Shown here: in pieces, positions 16,184-23,709 of the stretch | How the letters are laid out: every line of letters starts with the position of its first letter | Numbering within the stretch: the first letter of the stretch is position 1 | Source: CATOSP01 sp965197545 | GTDB lineage: Bacteria > Chloroflexota > Dehalococcoidia > Lucifugimonadales > UBA3495 | DNA: 64,000 nt | Assembly (NCBI GenBank): GCA_965197545.1 | Contig: CBDANJ010000008.1 | Span: 1,550,001 to 1,614,000 of the forward strand | Direction of reading: 5' to 3' | Notes under the pieces: generated by a model | What the model saw: only the letters and a program-made list of their open reading frames with translations | The model's database searches: none | Told to the model about the DNA's origin: nothing | Made by a program: the position numbers and the translations under genes

Positions 16184-16963
16184 ATGACGAGGCAGGGTAC
16201 GATACTGATAGTTGACGACGAGTTCGATTCCGCCATCGTGATGGCGGTCCGCCGCAGTCTGGACGAAGAAGGATGGCGCCCGGTGGTGGTGCGTCCAGAG
16301 GGCAATTGGTCGACGGCGGACGAGTTCGAAGACGCCACCCTCTACGCCATAGAAGAGTCTCAGCCGGATGGGGTACTCTTGGATGTCCGATTCGGAGACC
16401 AGGCCGATGATCGTTTCAAGGGATTGGACATCTTGCAAAGTATCGTAGAGCAGTTCCCGAAGCTCCCGGTCCTGATGTTCACCCAGTACACCCAGGGTCC
16501 GGACCGGGACACCGCCGTGCGAGGAGCTCTAACCAGGGAAGCTTCAGTCGACTTTATAGACAAGCTGGCCAGTCCCGGCGAAGTGGTCCTACGGCTCCGG
16601 CGTCTCATTGGCGTGTCACCGGGGGCAATCCCAATCGGCAATAATATCCTGGTCAACAAGGACAACCGTCTGGTCTACGTAAACAAGGGGGAACGGTTCG
16701 AGCCGGTAAACGAGATACAAGGTATGAAATTCGAGATCTTCCGTGAGTTGGCCGAGGCCTGGTACCGCAGCCCCGGAGAATTGGTCTCGTTTGGCAGGCT
16801 CGAACGTTACTCCGATGGGGAAGACCCACGGGCTTCCTTGAGAGTTAGGATCAGGGAGATCAAAGTTGCTCTCGGAACGTCCCTTGGGGTCCGATTCTCG
16901 GCGGGAGAGCTAATCATCAATGCTCGGGACCAGGGATATAGGCTACTTCCCCCTTCTCTGTAG
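16184..16963 (+). CDS. Response regulator with winged-helix DNA-binding domain
   Basis: The 259-residue product is chosen from the ATG at 16184 (a GTG lies one codon earlier); the much longer open frame upstream is antisense to the oxidoreductase gene. The receiver domain (about 5-140) shows the acidic pair Asp11-Asp12, phospho-acceptor Asp67 in VLLDVRF, Thr100 and Lys127 in FIDK. A region around 170-256 resembles the OmpR-type winged helix (SLRVRIREIKVALG...GYRLL). The histidine kinase gene follows after 22 bp, so the two form a two-component system; the signal is unknown. Confidence 0.9.
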   Translation: MTRQGTILIVDDEFDSAIVMAVRRSLDEEGWRPVVVRPEGNWSTADEFEDATLYAIEESQPDGVLLDVRFGDQADDRFKGLDILQSIVEQFPKLPVLMFTQYTQGPDRDTAVRGALTREASVDFIDKLASPGEVVLRLRRLIGVSPGAIPIGNNILVNKDNRLVYVNKGERFEPVNEIQGMKFEIFRELAEAWYRSPGELVSFGRLERYSDGEDPRASLRVRIREIKVALGTSLGVRFSAGELIINARDQGYRLLPPSL

Positions 16964-16985
16964 GCCGCCCGTGGGCAGGTTATAG

Positions 16986-17966
16986 ATGCAGACCTGGTCC
17001 ATAATCGCCGGCGTTATTGTCTTCGCTGCCGGCGTCGTGTCGTTGCTGCTCGCCCCTCTGGTCGGGAGCAGGGTATTCAATACCCTTTGGAGCGTCGAAC
17101 CCCTTACCTATATCGGGGGTGGCATGGTGGCGCTGGGACTGGGATTAGTGTCCCTGTCCTATACCCTTGCCGCCATCCGCAGGTCCAGCCGCAGTCCCGC
17201 GCCCGCCGGGGATGTCGTGGAGCAGTGGCGGCAGCTTACCCGGCAGTATTTCGACCTGTTCGATCACGACCTGGGTAGGCCTTTGAGGCGGATTTCAGGG
17301 AAGGAACGTGAACTAAGGGCGGTTTTGCGCTCTTCCGGCGAGGATACCGACCCCAACGTATTGTCCCTGCTCGACGAAATAGAGATGCAGACCACCAACT
17401 TCCGGCTGATGCTTTCCAATATTCAGGTGTTGGTGGACATGCAGGGTCCAGACGGGCTCGTCCGTCCCCAGCCCGTGGAGCCCTCGGAGGTCGTGAGGAG
17501 GATCGTTGACCGCTATACGCCGGTGGCCGAGCAGACCGAGAAGGAGATTACCTGGTGGTCGGAACCTTCTGAGTTTGGAATCGTTTACTCGGATAGCTCA
17601 GCTATCGAGCACATCGTGACCAACCTGGTGGACAACGCTGTGCGGTTTGCGTCGTCCCATATCGAAATCAAGCTGACCAGGAACCCGACCCACTTCTTCA
17701 TCCGTGTCTGGGACGACGGCCCGGGAGTGTCGCCCCAGTACGTCCAACACGTTTTCGACCACGGTTGGACTCCGGCGGTCGCTAGGCGAGAGGAAAAGTC
17801 CAGTTCGGGACTGGGCCTGTTCATCGCGAGGACGCTTGCCAACCGCTGGCACGGAGAATTAACCCTGGAAAGCGAGTCGGGCCCCGGTGCAAACCACCAC
17901 GCGGCGTTCTTGCTGGGTCTGCCCCACGGGAGTAACGACCTTTTGGCTACCGCGCAGGGTCAGTGA
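16986..17966 (+). CDS. Membrane sensor histidine kinase
   Basis: This 326-residue kinase has two membrane helices (about 6-27 and 42-64) joined by only about 15 residues, so it has no extracellular sensor domain and must sense within the membrane, in the cytoplasm or through a partner. The dimerisation helix holds the phospho-histidine His94 in FDHDLGRPLRR. The ATPase domain has the N box HIVTNLVDNAVRF, G1 DDGPGV and G2 SGLGLFIA. It should phosphorylate the response regulator encoded just upstream. The stop codon at 17964-17966 lies within the target duplication of MITE B1. Confidence 0.92.
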   Translation: MQTWSIIAGVIVFAAGVVSLLLAPLVGSRVFNTLWSVEPLTYIGGGMVALGLGLVSLSYTLAAIRRSSRSPAPAGDVVEQWRQLTRQYFDLFDHDLGRPLRRISGKERELRAVLRSSGEDTDPNVLSLLDEIEMQTTNFRLMLSNIQVLVDMQGPDGLVRPQPVEPSEVVRRIVDRYTPVAEQTEKEITWWSEPSEFGIVYSDSSAIEHIVTNLVDNAVRFASSHIEIKLTRNPTHFFIRVWDDGPGVSPQYVQHVFDHGWTPAVARREEKSSSGLGLFIARTLANRWHGELTLESESGPGANHHAAFLLGLPHGSNDLLATAQGQ

Positions 17967-17970
17967 GCGT

Positions 17971-18236
17971 GTAACTGTTCAGAGTTAGCAACGGCGACGG
18001 AACGTTCACGGATAATCTCCCCCTTTCGCAAAAGGGGGATTAAGGGGGATTTCTCTCTTTCGGCTAACGCAGTTACGAGGACCGGGGTCATCTGAACCCG
18101 GATATTCCAACCGGAAACCACCACGGTTGGAGAAGTGCAGCGCACCCGTTAGCGACTCTAGCCGGAGCGGAAGAAATCCCCCCAACCTCCCTTTTGCGAA
18201 AGTGGGGCTTTCCCTCCCTCAAGACTGAACAGTTAC
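17971..18236. mobile_element. MITE, family B copy B1 (266 bp)
   Basis: The ends are GTAACTGTTCAGA and its complement CTGAACAGTTAC. Sub-terminal arms carry CCCCCTTTCGCAAAAGGGGG and an opposing copy (CCCTTTTGCGAAAG), so most of the element is an imperfect palindrome. Flanks AGTGAGCG (17962-17969) and AGTGACCG (18237-18244) look like an 8-bp target duplication with one change and one extra T on the left. It sits immediately after the kinase stop codon and upstream of the tRNA promoter. It carries no gene. The GTAA termini and 8-bp duplication resemble IS66-family elements. Confidence 0.85.
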
Positions 18237-18252
18237 AGTGACCGCCTTCGGC

Positions 18253-18281
18253 TTGACACCAAATTCGTAACCCCATACACT
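18253..18281 (+). promoter_or_regulatory. Promoter of the tRNA-Asp gene
   Basis: TTGACA (18253-18258) and TACACT (18276-18281) have an ideal 17-base spacer and lie about 40 bases before the tRNA 5' end. Confidence 0.75.
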
Positions 18282-18321
18282 CGAATGAAGGGTTCGGACG
18301 AATGTCCAGCCTCCCTCCTGC

Positions 18322-18397
18322 GGCCCGGTGGTGTAGCGGCTAACATACTGGCCTGTCAAGCCAGAGATCGGCGGTTCGAATCCGCTCCGGGTCGCCA
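18322..18397 (+). tRNA. tRNA-Asp (GTC)
   Basis: The sequence folds into a standard cloverleaf. The acceptor stem is GGCCCGG with CCGGGTC, the anticodon stem CTGGC/GCCAG encloses the loop CTGTCAA with anticodon GTC, and the T arm contains GGTTCGAATCC. The discriminator base is G, as expected for aspartate, and the CCA end is encoded (18395-18397). Confidence 0.97.
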
Positions 18398-18413
18398 TTA
18401 CAGGTTCTCCGTG

Positions 18414-18676
18414 ATGCGAGAAATTTGGCGTTCCTTTGGTATCATCCTAACGATCTATTATGATGATCACCCGCCGCCACATTTTCATGCCAAGTATGGC
18501 GAATTTGAAGCGACAGTACAGTGAGAATAGAGGACGGCCTGTTCATTGGGGACCTGCCTGGACGTGCCAAGGGCCTAGTCATCGAGTGGATGGACCTTTA
18601 CCCGGATGAACGATCGGCCAACTGGGAGAAGGCACGGAATCACGAACCCATTCGGAGGATTCGACCTTTGTGCTAA
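18414..18676 (+). pseudogene. DUF4160 protein gene split by a -1 frameshift
   Basis: The first 36 codons from the ATG at 18414 give the DUF4160 start (WRSFGIILTIYYDDHPPPHFHAKYGEFEA, two histidines in HFHA) and end at a TGA at 18522-18524. Reading one base back from 18521 continues the same family without loss: VRIEDGLFIGDLPGRAKGL then VIEWMDLYPDERSANWEKA, ending at 18676. Together they give the usual length of about 87 residues. So the gene has a one-base indel, a real frameshift site or a sequence error. DUF4160 and the adjacent DUF2442 gene form a common small pair, sometimes listed as toxin-antitoxin-like. Confidence 0.8.
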
Positions 18677-18692
18677 CCTCTGGAGGAACTGC

Positions 18693-18935
18693 ATGATCAG
18701 AGTTTTGGAAGCACGATTCGTGAGGGACCACGTTGTGTGGCTGAGGTTCAACGATGGCTCAGACGGGGAGGTCGATCTTTCGGACCGGCTGTACGGTCCA
18801 GTGTTCGAGCCGCTTAAGGGCTCGGAATACTTCCAGTCTTTTGAGGTGCACCCCGAGTTACATACGATAGTTTGGCCCAACGGTGCTGACTTCGCCCCGG
18901 AGTTCCTTCGCGACCGGGTGCGGGTGGCTGCGTAA
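18693..18935 (+). CDS. DUF2442 domain protein
   Basis: The 80-residue product fits DUF2442: a short beta-rich fold with 'vv.vrf.dG..g.vdls' (VVWLRFNDGSDGEVDLS) and a C-terminal 'f..v....tivWpnGaDfaPe.L' (HTIVWPNGADFAPEFL). The ATG at 18693 has GGAGG six bases upstream. It begins 16 bp after the DUF4160 gene, the standard partner. DUF2442 proteins resemble the N-terminal part of NAD-binding-site-lacking regulators; its function is unproven. Confidence 0.88.
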   Translation: MIRVLEARFVRDHVVWLRFNDGSDGEVDLSDRLYGPVFEPLKGSEYFQSFEVHPELHTIVWPNGADFAPEFLRDRVRVAA

Positions 18936-19042
18936 CCAATCTAGGATACCTAACAAAGAGATCCGTCAAACACCACTATCGACCAACGGCGAAAACCCTG
19001 TATCTCATGCGGAAGTGCCCTGCGGGATGGAATTCGCGGCTG

Positions 19043-19753
19043 TTAGCGACCTCTTCCCTGGCGCCGCAGCTCTTCCTCTAGCTGACGTATTCTCGCCTCG
19101 GCTGCCTCCCGGGCGGCCTGCTCTTCCTTGTAGTTGCGGAGGTAGGCCCCCGTCTCGTGGTCGTAAAACGCCAGCATCCCTTCTCGCCAGCACAGGCTTA
19201 GCCCCAGGCTAGGACTGTACCCTTTGAGGATGCCGTCTGGTTCCGTTGTCAATTCTATGGGCTGGTAGACTCCTTCCGCCAACTGGTCTCCGGCCAGCGC
19301 CTCTCCATAGAACTCTCCGCCGGTACTGTCAAAACGCCAGTATTCGGGGATGCCGATTTGAGCGTAGGTGCGGCGTTTCGGGCCAACGTCTTGCCGCGCG
19401 GTGCTTTCCGATGCGACCTCCAGGACGAAATCAGGGGGCTTTCTCACTTCCCAGGGCAGGTATATCTTCCTTTGCATGATGGCCTGGGCATCGACTCCGA
19501 AGGCGGCATAGAAGTCTGGGCCAACCCGGACGTTCAGGTTGTTTGGATCGTAGCAGATGAAAGTGTTGCTGCTGCGGAAGACTTCCCCGGGAGGGTAGAG
19601 GGAGTCCAGGTGGGTCCCCAGAATAGAGAATATCTCCTCGAAAATCGGGTATTGAAACATACCGTCCGGTAGTGGCTCAGGGTCGTCGGGGTTGAAGGAT
19701 AAGCTTTCGTAGTCGATTACCGACTGAATTTTGTATGCGAACTTTGTGGTCAT
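19043..19753 (-). CDS. Uma2-family (DUF820) restriction-endonuclease-fold protein
   Basis: The start is placed at the ATG at 19753 (MTTKFAYKIQ); an ATG at 19813 is also possible. The 236-residue product has the PD-(D/E)xK-like Uma2 core: VRVGPDFYAAFG, then PPDFVLEVASESTARQD and KRRTYAQIGIPEYWRFD, with the usual Asp, Glu and Lys/Arg positions. A C-terminal coiled coil (EEQAAREAAEARIRQLEEEL) is typical of the cyanobacterial and Chloroflexota branch. These proteins are multi-copy and of unknown role, perhaps relics of nuclease-like elements. Confidence 0.87.
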   Translation of the reverse strand: MTTKFAYKIQSVIDYESLSFNPDDPEPLPDGMFQYPIFEEIFSILGTHLDSLYPPGEVFRSSNTFICYDPNNLNVRVGPDFYAAFGVDAQAIMQRKIYLPWEVRKPPDFVLEVASESTARQDVGPKRRTYAQIGIPEYWRFDSTGGEFYGEALAGDQLAEGVYQPIELTTEPDGILKGYSPSLGLSLCWREGMLAFYDHETGAYLRNYKEEQAAREAAEARIRQLEEELRRQGRGR

Positions 19754-19882
19754 TTTCGGCCTTTGGGCAGCGTTAAGCTTGATCCGATTGACCTGTTTAT
19801 ATGATGATAACATGCTCCCACCACCCTGGTACTGGTGGTGGTCGTGAGATACAGAACCTTTGCTCATATGTAGGCAGTTGAA

Positions 19883-20317
19883 TTGACAGAATTCAGCGTC
19901 CGACGAGCGGCCCTTGGTGACTGCCAACGGCTCTACCATATTCATAGCCGAGCCATGCGCCCGTATGTCGAACTGGTATGGGGCTGGGACGAGAAGACGC
20001 AACAACGCCTCTTCCTCGAAAGCTACGAAGCGGACAGGGTTCAAGTAATCACATCAAATGGCCTCGAAATCGGTTTCCTAAAGATCGAGGAACGACCAGG
20101 TGCATTGTCTTTGGAGCTAATTGAAATCCTCCCTGAGTATCAGGGGCGTGGGATCGGCAGGGCCCTTATTCGCGAGGTTATCGCTCGAGGTGTCCCGGTT
20201 GAGCTGAGGGTCCTCAAAGTGAACCCTCGCGCCCGCGCTCTCTATGAGCGTCTGGGGTTTCAAGTCACCGGCGCAAGCTCTACTCACTTCTACATGCGAA
20301 TTGAACCTGGTGGCTGA
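19883..20317 (+). CDS. GNAT family N-acetyltransferase
   Basis: The 144-residue product begins at a TTG, with only a weak ribosome site (AGGCAG) upstream. The acetyl-CoA-binding motif A is clear: IEILPEYQGRGIGRALIREV at about residues 87-106, followed by the motif B end VNPRARALYERLGFQ. It should acetylate an amine group on a small molecule or protein. It is divergent from the Uma2 gene with about 130 bp between the two starts. Confidence 0.9.
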   Translation: MTEFSVRRAALGDCQRLYHIHSRAMRPYVELVWGWDEKTQQRLFLESYEADRVQVITSNGLEIGFLKIEERPGALSLELIEILPEYQGRGIGRALIREVIARGVPVELRVLKVNPRARALYERLGFQVTGASSTHFYMRIEPGG

Positions 20318-20513
20318 CAGTAGAGGGAATCACCACTTGCTTGCGGCTGGCGTATTGTCACGCTAGAGAGACACGCTCGGTGCGAGGAACAACGTTGCCC
20401 ATGCCGTACAACAGGGGAAACGAACCCCTCCTCGCATAGTTGTGTCCGGAGCAGGAATTCCTGGTAAAGTTGGCCTATAATCGCCAGGCGAACCTACACA
20501 GGAGGCGGTACCC

Positions 20514-20879
20514 ATGCACATCAACACGCTCGACCAAAGCCCTCAAAACCACCGCGGCGGGCAAGTCTCGCATCTGCTTTTGGCCCAGGGGCAGTTTGGC
20601 GTACAGAATCTCAATGTGACCTGGGTAGAAGGGGAGCCCGGCAGCGAACAGGCCGTCCACTCCCACGAAGGACGTGAACAGGTCTACGTCATTGTCCAGG
20701 GCAGGGGCGCGATGCGTGTTGGCGGCGAAGTGGAAGAAGTGGTTGCTGGCAGTCTGGTCTTTGTGCCCCCTGGGACGGACCACTCCATCAAGAATGTTGG
20801 CGAGGAGAAGCTAATCTACGTCTCCTCCACCTCGCCGCCCTTCGAGGTAGACCCCGGAAGGTTTACCCGCCCGTCTTAA
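20514..20879 (+). CDS. Cupin-domain protein
   Basis: This 121-residue single-domain cupin has motif 1 residues HSHEGREQVYVIVQGRG (His, His, Glu) and motif 2 VPPGTDHSI (His), the usual metal ligands of a small beta barrel. AGGAGG lies before the ATG and a -10-like TATAAT is at 20476-20481 with no good -35. Such proteins can be isomerases, dioxygenases or ligand-binding regulators; the substrate is not predictable. Confidence 0.88.
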   Translation: MHINTLDQSPQNHRGGQVSHLLLAQGQFGVQNLNVTWVEGEPGSEQAVHSHEGREQVYVIVQGRGAMRVGGEVEEVVAGSLVFVPPGTDHSIKNVGEEKLIYVSSTSPPFEVDPGRFTRPS

Positions 20880-20953
20880 TCGGTGGAGATTCATTCAACA
20901 TTGCCTGGGTCCGAGGGACGAATAATCCGTTCAGACCTGGCTATTGAGGACCG

Positions 20954-21663
20954 ATGACAGAGGGAAGCCCCGTGCGTGTCAGTGTGTCCGAAGGGTACAC
21001 CATTTGGGCCAAAACCTACGACACGACCTGGAACACCCTGATAGCCACAGAGGAGCTATTCTCCCTCGGGTTCTTGGATAGTTTGACTGGAACGACTGCC
21101 CTTGATGTTGGCGCGGGGACCGGGCGGTACGCCGTGAAACTCGCCAGGAAGGGGTGGGACGTAACCGCCGTAGACGCTAATCCGGCCATGTTGGGAGTCG
21201 CAAGGAGTGCGGCCGACAACGAAGGGCTGCCAATGCGTTTCCTCCAGGCATCAATAGAAGATGGCCTCCCCGCGGATTCCGGCGCGTTTGATCTGGTGGT
21301 TTGCGCGTTGACCCTCTGCCATGTTGCCGGTCTCAAGGGAGCGGCCGCGGAATTCCACAGAGCGCTTGCGCCCGGCGGGCACCTGCTTGTGACCGACATT
21401 CACCCGGATTTCGTCTCAGCCGGGATGCCAACCCAATTCGTTGATGACGGGGTAATCACGGGGTAATCTATCATCTTCCCAACGAACCCCACACTCGCGA
21501 CGATTACGTGGAGGCCGTACAGGACGCAGGGTTGGCCGTGTCTTCGGTAGTGGAGGTGTCCACCAAGGATATTCCAGGCGGATTTGAGACCGAATTCATG
21601 CGGGCCAGGTTCCCCGATGCCAACTTTGCTCTGATGCTTCTAGCCCACAAACCCGCCGAATAG
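20954..21663 (+). pseudogene. Class I SAM-dependent methyltransferase, broken by an 11-bp duplication
   Basis: From the ATG at 20954 the first 170 codons encode a Rossmann methyltransferase with motif I ALDVGAGTGRYAVKLA and the post-I aspartate (VTAVDANPAM), plus LVVCALTLCHV. The frame ends at a TAA at 21464-21466. That stop arises from a tandem duplication of ACGGGGTAATC (21447-21457 and 21458-21468). Deleting one copy restores GVIYHLPNEPHTRDDYV and an open frame to 21663 ending FALMLLAHKPAE, giving about 232 residues, a normal length. The gene is therefore a recent pseudogene, phase-variable, or mis-assembled here. Confidence 0.88.
21447..21468 (+). repeat. 11-bp tandem duplication inside the methyltransferase gene
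   Basis: Two adjacent identical copies of ACGGGGTAATC. Because 11 is not a multiple of three, the second copy shifts the frame and creates the TAA stop. Confidence 0.95.
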
Positions 21664-21666
21664 AGG

Positions 21667-22767
21667 CTACCGCACCTCCCCTGACTTCTCCCGCTGCACC
21701 AGGTCCCAGTCAATTTCATAGCCCAGCCCCGGCGCTTCCGGGGCGTATATGAGCCCCTGGCTGTCCACCTCCACGTCTTCCACCAGCCCGAACTTGTTGG
21801 CCCCGTTGGCCGGGAATACCTCGTAGTAATCGCAGTTGTTAACCGCCAATATGACGTGAAGATTCGCCACGTTGTTCAGCGAATTCCCCCCGTGATGGAC
21901 CTCGCACTTCATCTTGAACGCTTCGGCTGTGTGGGCGATCTTCAGCAGCGGCGTAATCCCTCCGGACACCGCCACGTCGCCTCGGAGCATGTCCGTCGCC
22001 TGGAGTTGAATCCACTGCGCCATCCCGTACAGGCGGCCAGGCGCGTATTCGGTGGACATGATGGGGATGTCCAGCTTGCTCTTTAGCTTGACGTAGTTGT
22101 AGATGTCCTCTTCCGCCAACGGGTCCTCATACCAGAGAAAGTCATACTCCTCGGCGGCGCGGCCCACCCGAAGCGCGTCCTCATAGCAGTATGCCCACAT
22201 CGAGTCGAGCATCAGATCGTACTGGGCTCCCACGGCGTTGCGGGCGACGCGGCAGATCTCAATGTCATCTTTGGGCACGGCGTGGGGGTGAATCTTATAC
22301 GCGGGCCATCCCAAGTCTTTGAAGTGGAGGGCTTCCTCGGCGTAGTCCTCAGGAGTGGTCAGGTAACCCGAGCTGGCGTAGGCCGGCACCCGGTCGCGGC
22401 AAGACCCCAACAGCCGGTGTATTGGCAACCCGGCTACCTTGCCCGCGATGTCCCAAAGCGCAACGTCTACCGCGCCGATGGCGTTGGTGGACACGTTGCG
22501 GTTGTTCTTCCACATACCGGCCCAGATGGAGCCGATATCCAGCGGATTGCGCCCTATGATCGCGGGTTTGATGAACTCCATCAACGGTCCCACATAAGCG
22601 TCGGCTCCCTGCCTGGACGAGCCCAAAAACGCGTGGCCCTCCACCCCTTCGTCGGTGGAAATGGTCAACACTCCCAGTTGGCGCGTTCCGCCGAATGATG
22701 CCGTTGCGGTGGCCCACGGACCGGAGGCCCAGTTGACCATTATCACGCTGAGATCAGTTATCTTCAC
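21667..22767 (-). CDS. Enolase-superfamily (mandelate racemase/muconate lactonising) enzyme
   Basis: A GTG at 22767 is preferred because AGGAGG is seven bases upstream; the open frame starts 10 codons earlier. The 366-residue protein has the N-terminal capping domain and a TIM barrel with metal-ligand positions in YDLMLDSMWAY, WYEDPLAEEDIY and IMSTEYAPG. The catalytic base region includes AYKIHPHA (Lys in a KxH-like pattern on strand 2) and a late histidine, KCEVHHGGNSLNN. It should abstract a proton alpha to a carboxylate, most likely as an acid-sugar dehydratase. Its stop lies 3 bp beyond the end of the converging methyltransferase remnant. Confidence 0.9.
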   Translation of the reverse strand: MKITDLSVIMVNWASGPWATATASFGGTRQLGVLTISTDEGVEGHAFLGSSRQGADAYVGPLMEFIKPAIIGRNPLDIGSIWAGMWKNNRNVSTNAIGAVDVALWDIAGKVAGLPIHRLLGSCRDRVPAYASSGYLTTPEDYAEEALHFKDLGWPAYKIHPHAVPKDDIEICRVARNAVGAQYDLMLDSMWAYCYEDALRVGRAAEEYDFLWYEDPLAEEDIYNYVKLKSKLDIPIMSTEYAPGRLYGMAQWIQLQATDMLRGDVAVSGGITPLLKIAHTAEAFKMKCEVHHGGNSLNNVANLHVILAVNNCDYYEVFPANGANKFGLVEDVEVDSQGLIYAPEAPGLGYEIDWDLVQREKSGEVR

Positions 22768-22893
22768 GACGTCTCCTCCTGAGTCCTCCGGCGGCATTCG
22801 CCGATTGGCCCTACTATAACATCAGAGACGTGACGGGGTATCCGGCGGCCCAGGGCGGCGTGCCCAGGCGGTTATTGGCGCGGGGAGCGCATA

Positions 22894-22910
22894 TGGTCTA
22901 TATTAGACCA
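22894..22910. promoter_or_regulatory. Palindromic operator upstream of the toxin-antitoxin pair
   Basis: TGGTCTA-TAT-TAGACCA is a perfect 7-bp inverted repeat with a three-base spacer, 26 bases before the antitoxin start. Its centre holds a -10-like TATATT. Type II antitoxins repress their own operons at such palindromes, so this is a likely autoregulatory site. Confidence 0.6.
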
Positions 22911-22936
22911 GATATCGTCAAAAGGGGGTATCTGCC

Positions 22937-23212
22937 GTGGACCAATCACAGCCGCGACGGGTATGGACGGTCGCCGAGGCAAAATCCCGCCTATCGGAGA
23001 TTCTGAGGCTCGCTGAACAAGAAGGGCCGCAGCATATTGGTACAAGGCGGTCGTTCGTGGTGGTGCCTGCAGACGTATGGTACCGGAAAAGTCCTCCCCG
23101 AAAGCCACTCGGTCAATGGCTCGTCGATAATATGCCTCGGGGAGTGGACCTGGAAATCCCGGGCAGGGAGGAACGCCGCAGAGAAATTCCTTTCTCTGAG
23201 CCCGGGGAATGA
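22937..23212 (+). CDS. Phd/YefM-like antitoxin
   Basis: The 91-residue product, from a GTG, has the Phd/YefM DNA-binding N-terminus: VWTVAEAKSRLSEILRLAEQEGPQHI then RRSFVVVPADVWY. The C-terminal tail, rich in Arg, Pro and Glu, should wrap the toxin. Its end overlaps the toxin gene by 4 bp (ATGA), so the two are translationally coupled. It would neutralise the PIN toxin and repress the operon. Confidence 0.88.
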   Translation: MDQSQPRRVWTVAEAKSRLSEILRLAEQEGPQHIGTRRSFVVVPADVWYRKSPPRKPLGQWLVDNMPRGVDLEIPGREERRREIPFSEPGE

Positions 23213-23628
23213 GCGGCTACCTCCTCGATACGAGCGTAATCTCTGAACTCACAAGACCGTCACCTGAACCAGGAGTCGTTTCGTTCCTGACCGGGCAGAA
23301 CGATCTATGGCTTTCAGCCATAGTCATTCACGAATTGGACTTCGGTTTGAATCTGTTGCCGGAAGGAAGACGGCGGGAACGCTTGCGTGACACCTTGGAA
23401 GCGATAGTCGAGGAATACGAGGAGCGTATTCTCCCACTAGGCCGAGCAGAAGCGGAGTGGGCCGGACAACTCAGGGCTCAGTCCCATCGAAGGGGCCGAG
23501 TCCTGGGTTTGGGCGATGCCCTGATCGCCGGGACTGCGGCGGCGCAGGACCTTGCTATAGTTACGCGCAACGTTCGAGACTTCGACGGGCTGGGCCTGGA
23601 CGTTCTCGATCCCTGGCATCAAATTTGA
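23209..23628 (+). CDS. vapC: VapC/FitB-like PIN-domain toxin ribonuclease
   Basis: The 139-residue PIN domain carries the acidic metal-binding set: Asp7 (YLLDTSVISEL), Glu in VIHELDFGL, Asp in LGLGDALIAGTA and Asp at the end of VTRNVRDF. It resembles the FitB/VapC branch and is expected to cut a specific RNA, often a tRNA, when freed from the antitoxin. Four-base overlap with the antitoxin gene supports a functional pair. Confidence 0.93.
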   Translation: MSGYLLDTSVISELTRPSPEPGVVSFLTGQNDLWLSAIVIHELDFGLNLLPEGRRRERLRDTLEAIVEEYEERILPLGRAEAEWAGQLRAQSHRRGRVLGLGDALIAGTAAAQDLAIVTRNVRDFDGLGLDVLDPWHQI

Positions 23629-23709
23629 TTCGAATCAGGGGGCGTGGGTGTCTTACCGGCCCCTTCGGCTCCGCGAACCACATTAATCCCAGATAAATAG
23701 GTGGAATAG

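Noticed and set aside
18285..18413. Upstream extension of the DUF4160 frame
   Set aside because: It passes through the tRNA-Asp gene, so the ATG at 18414 is the real start.
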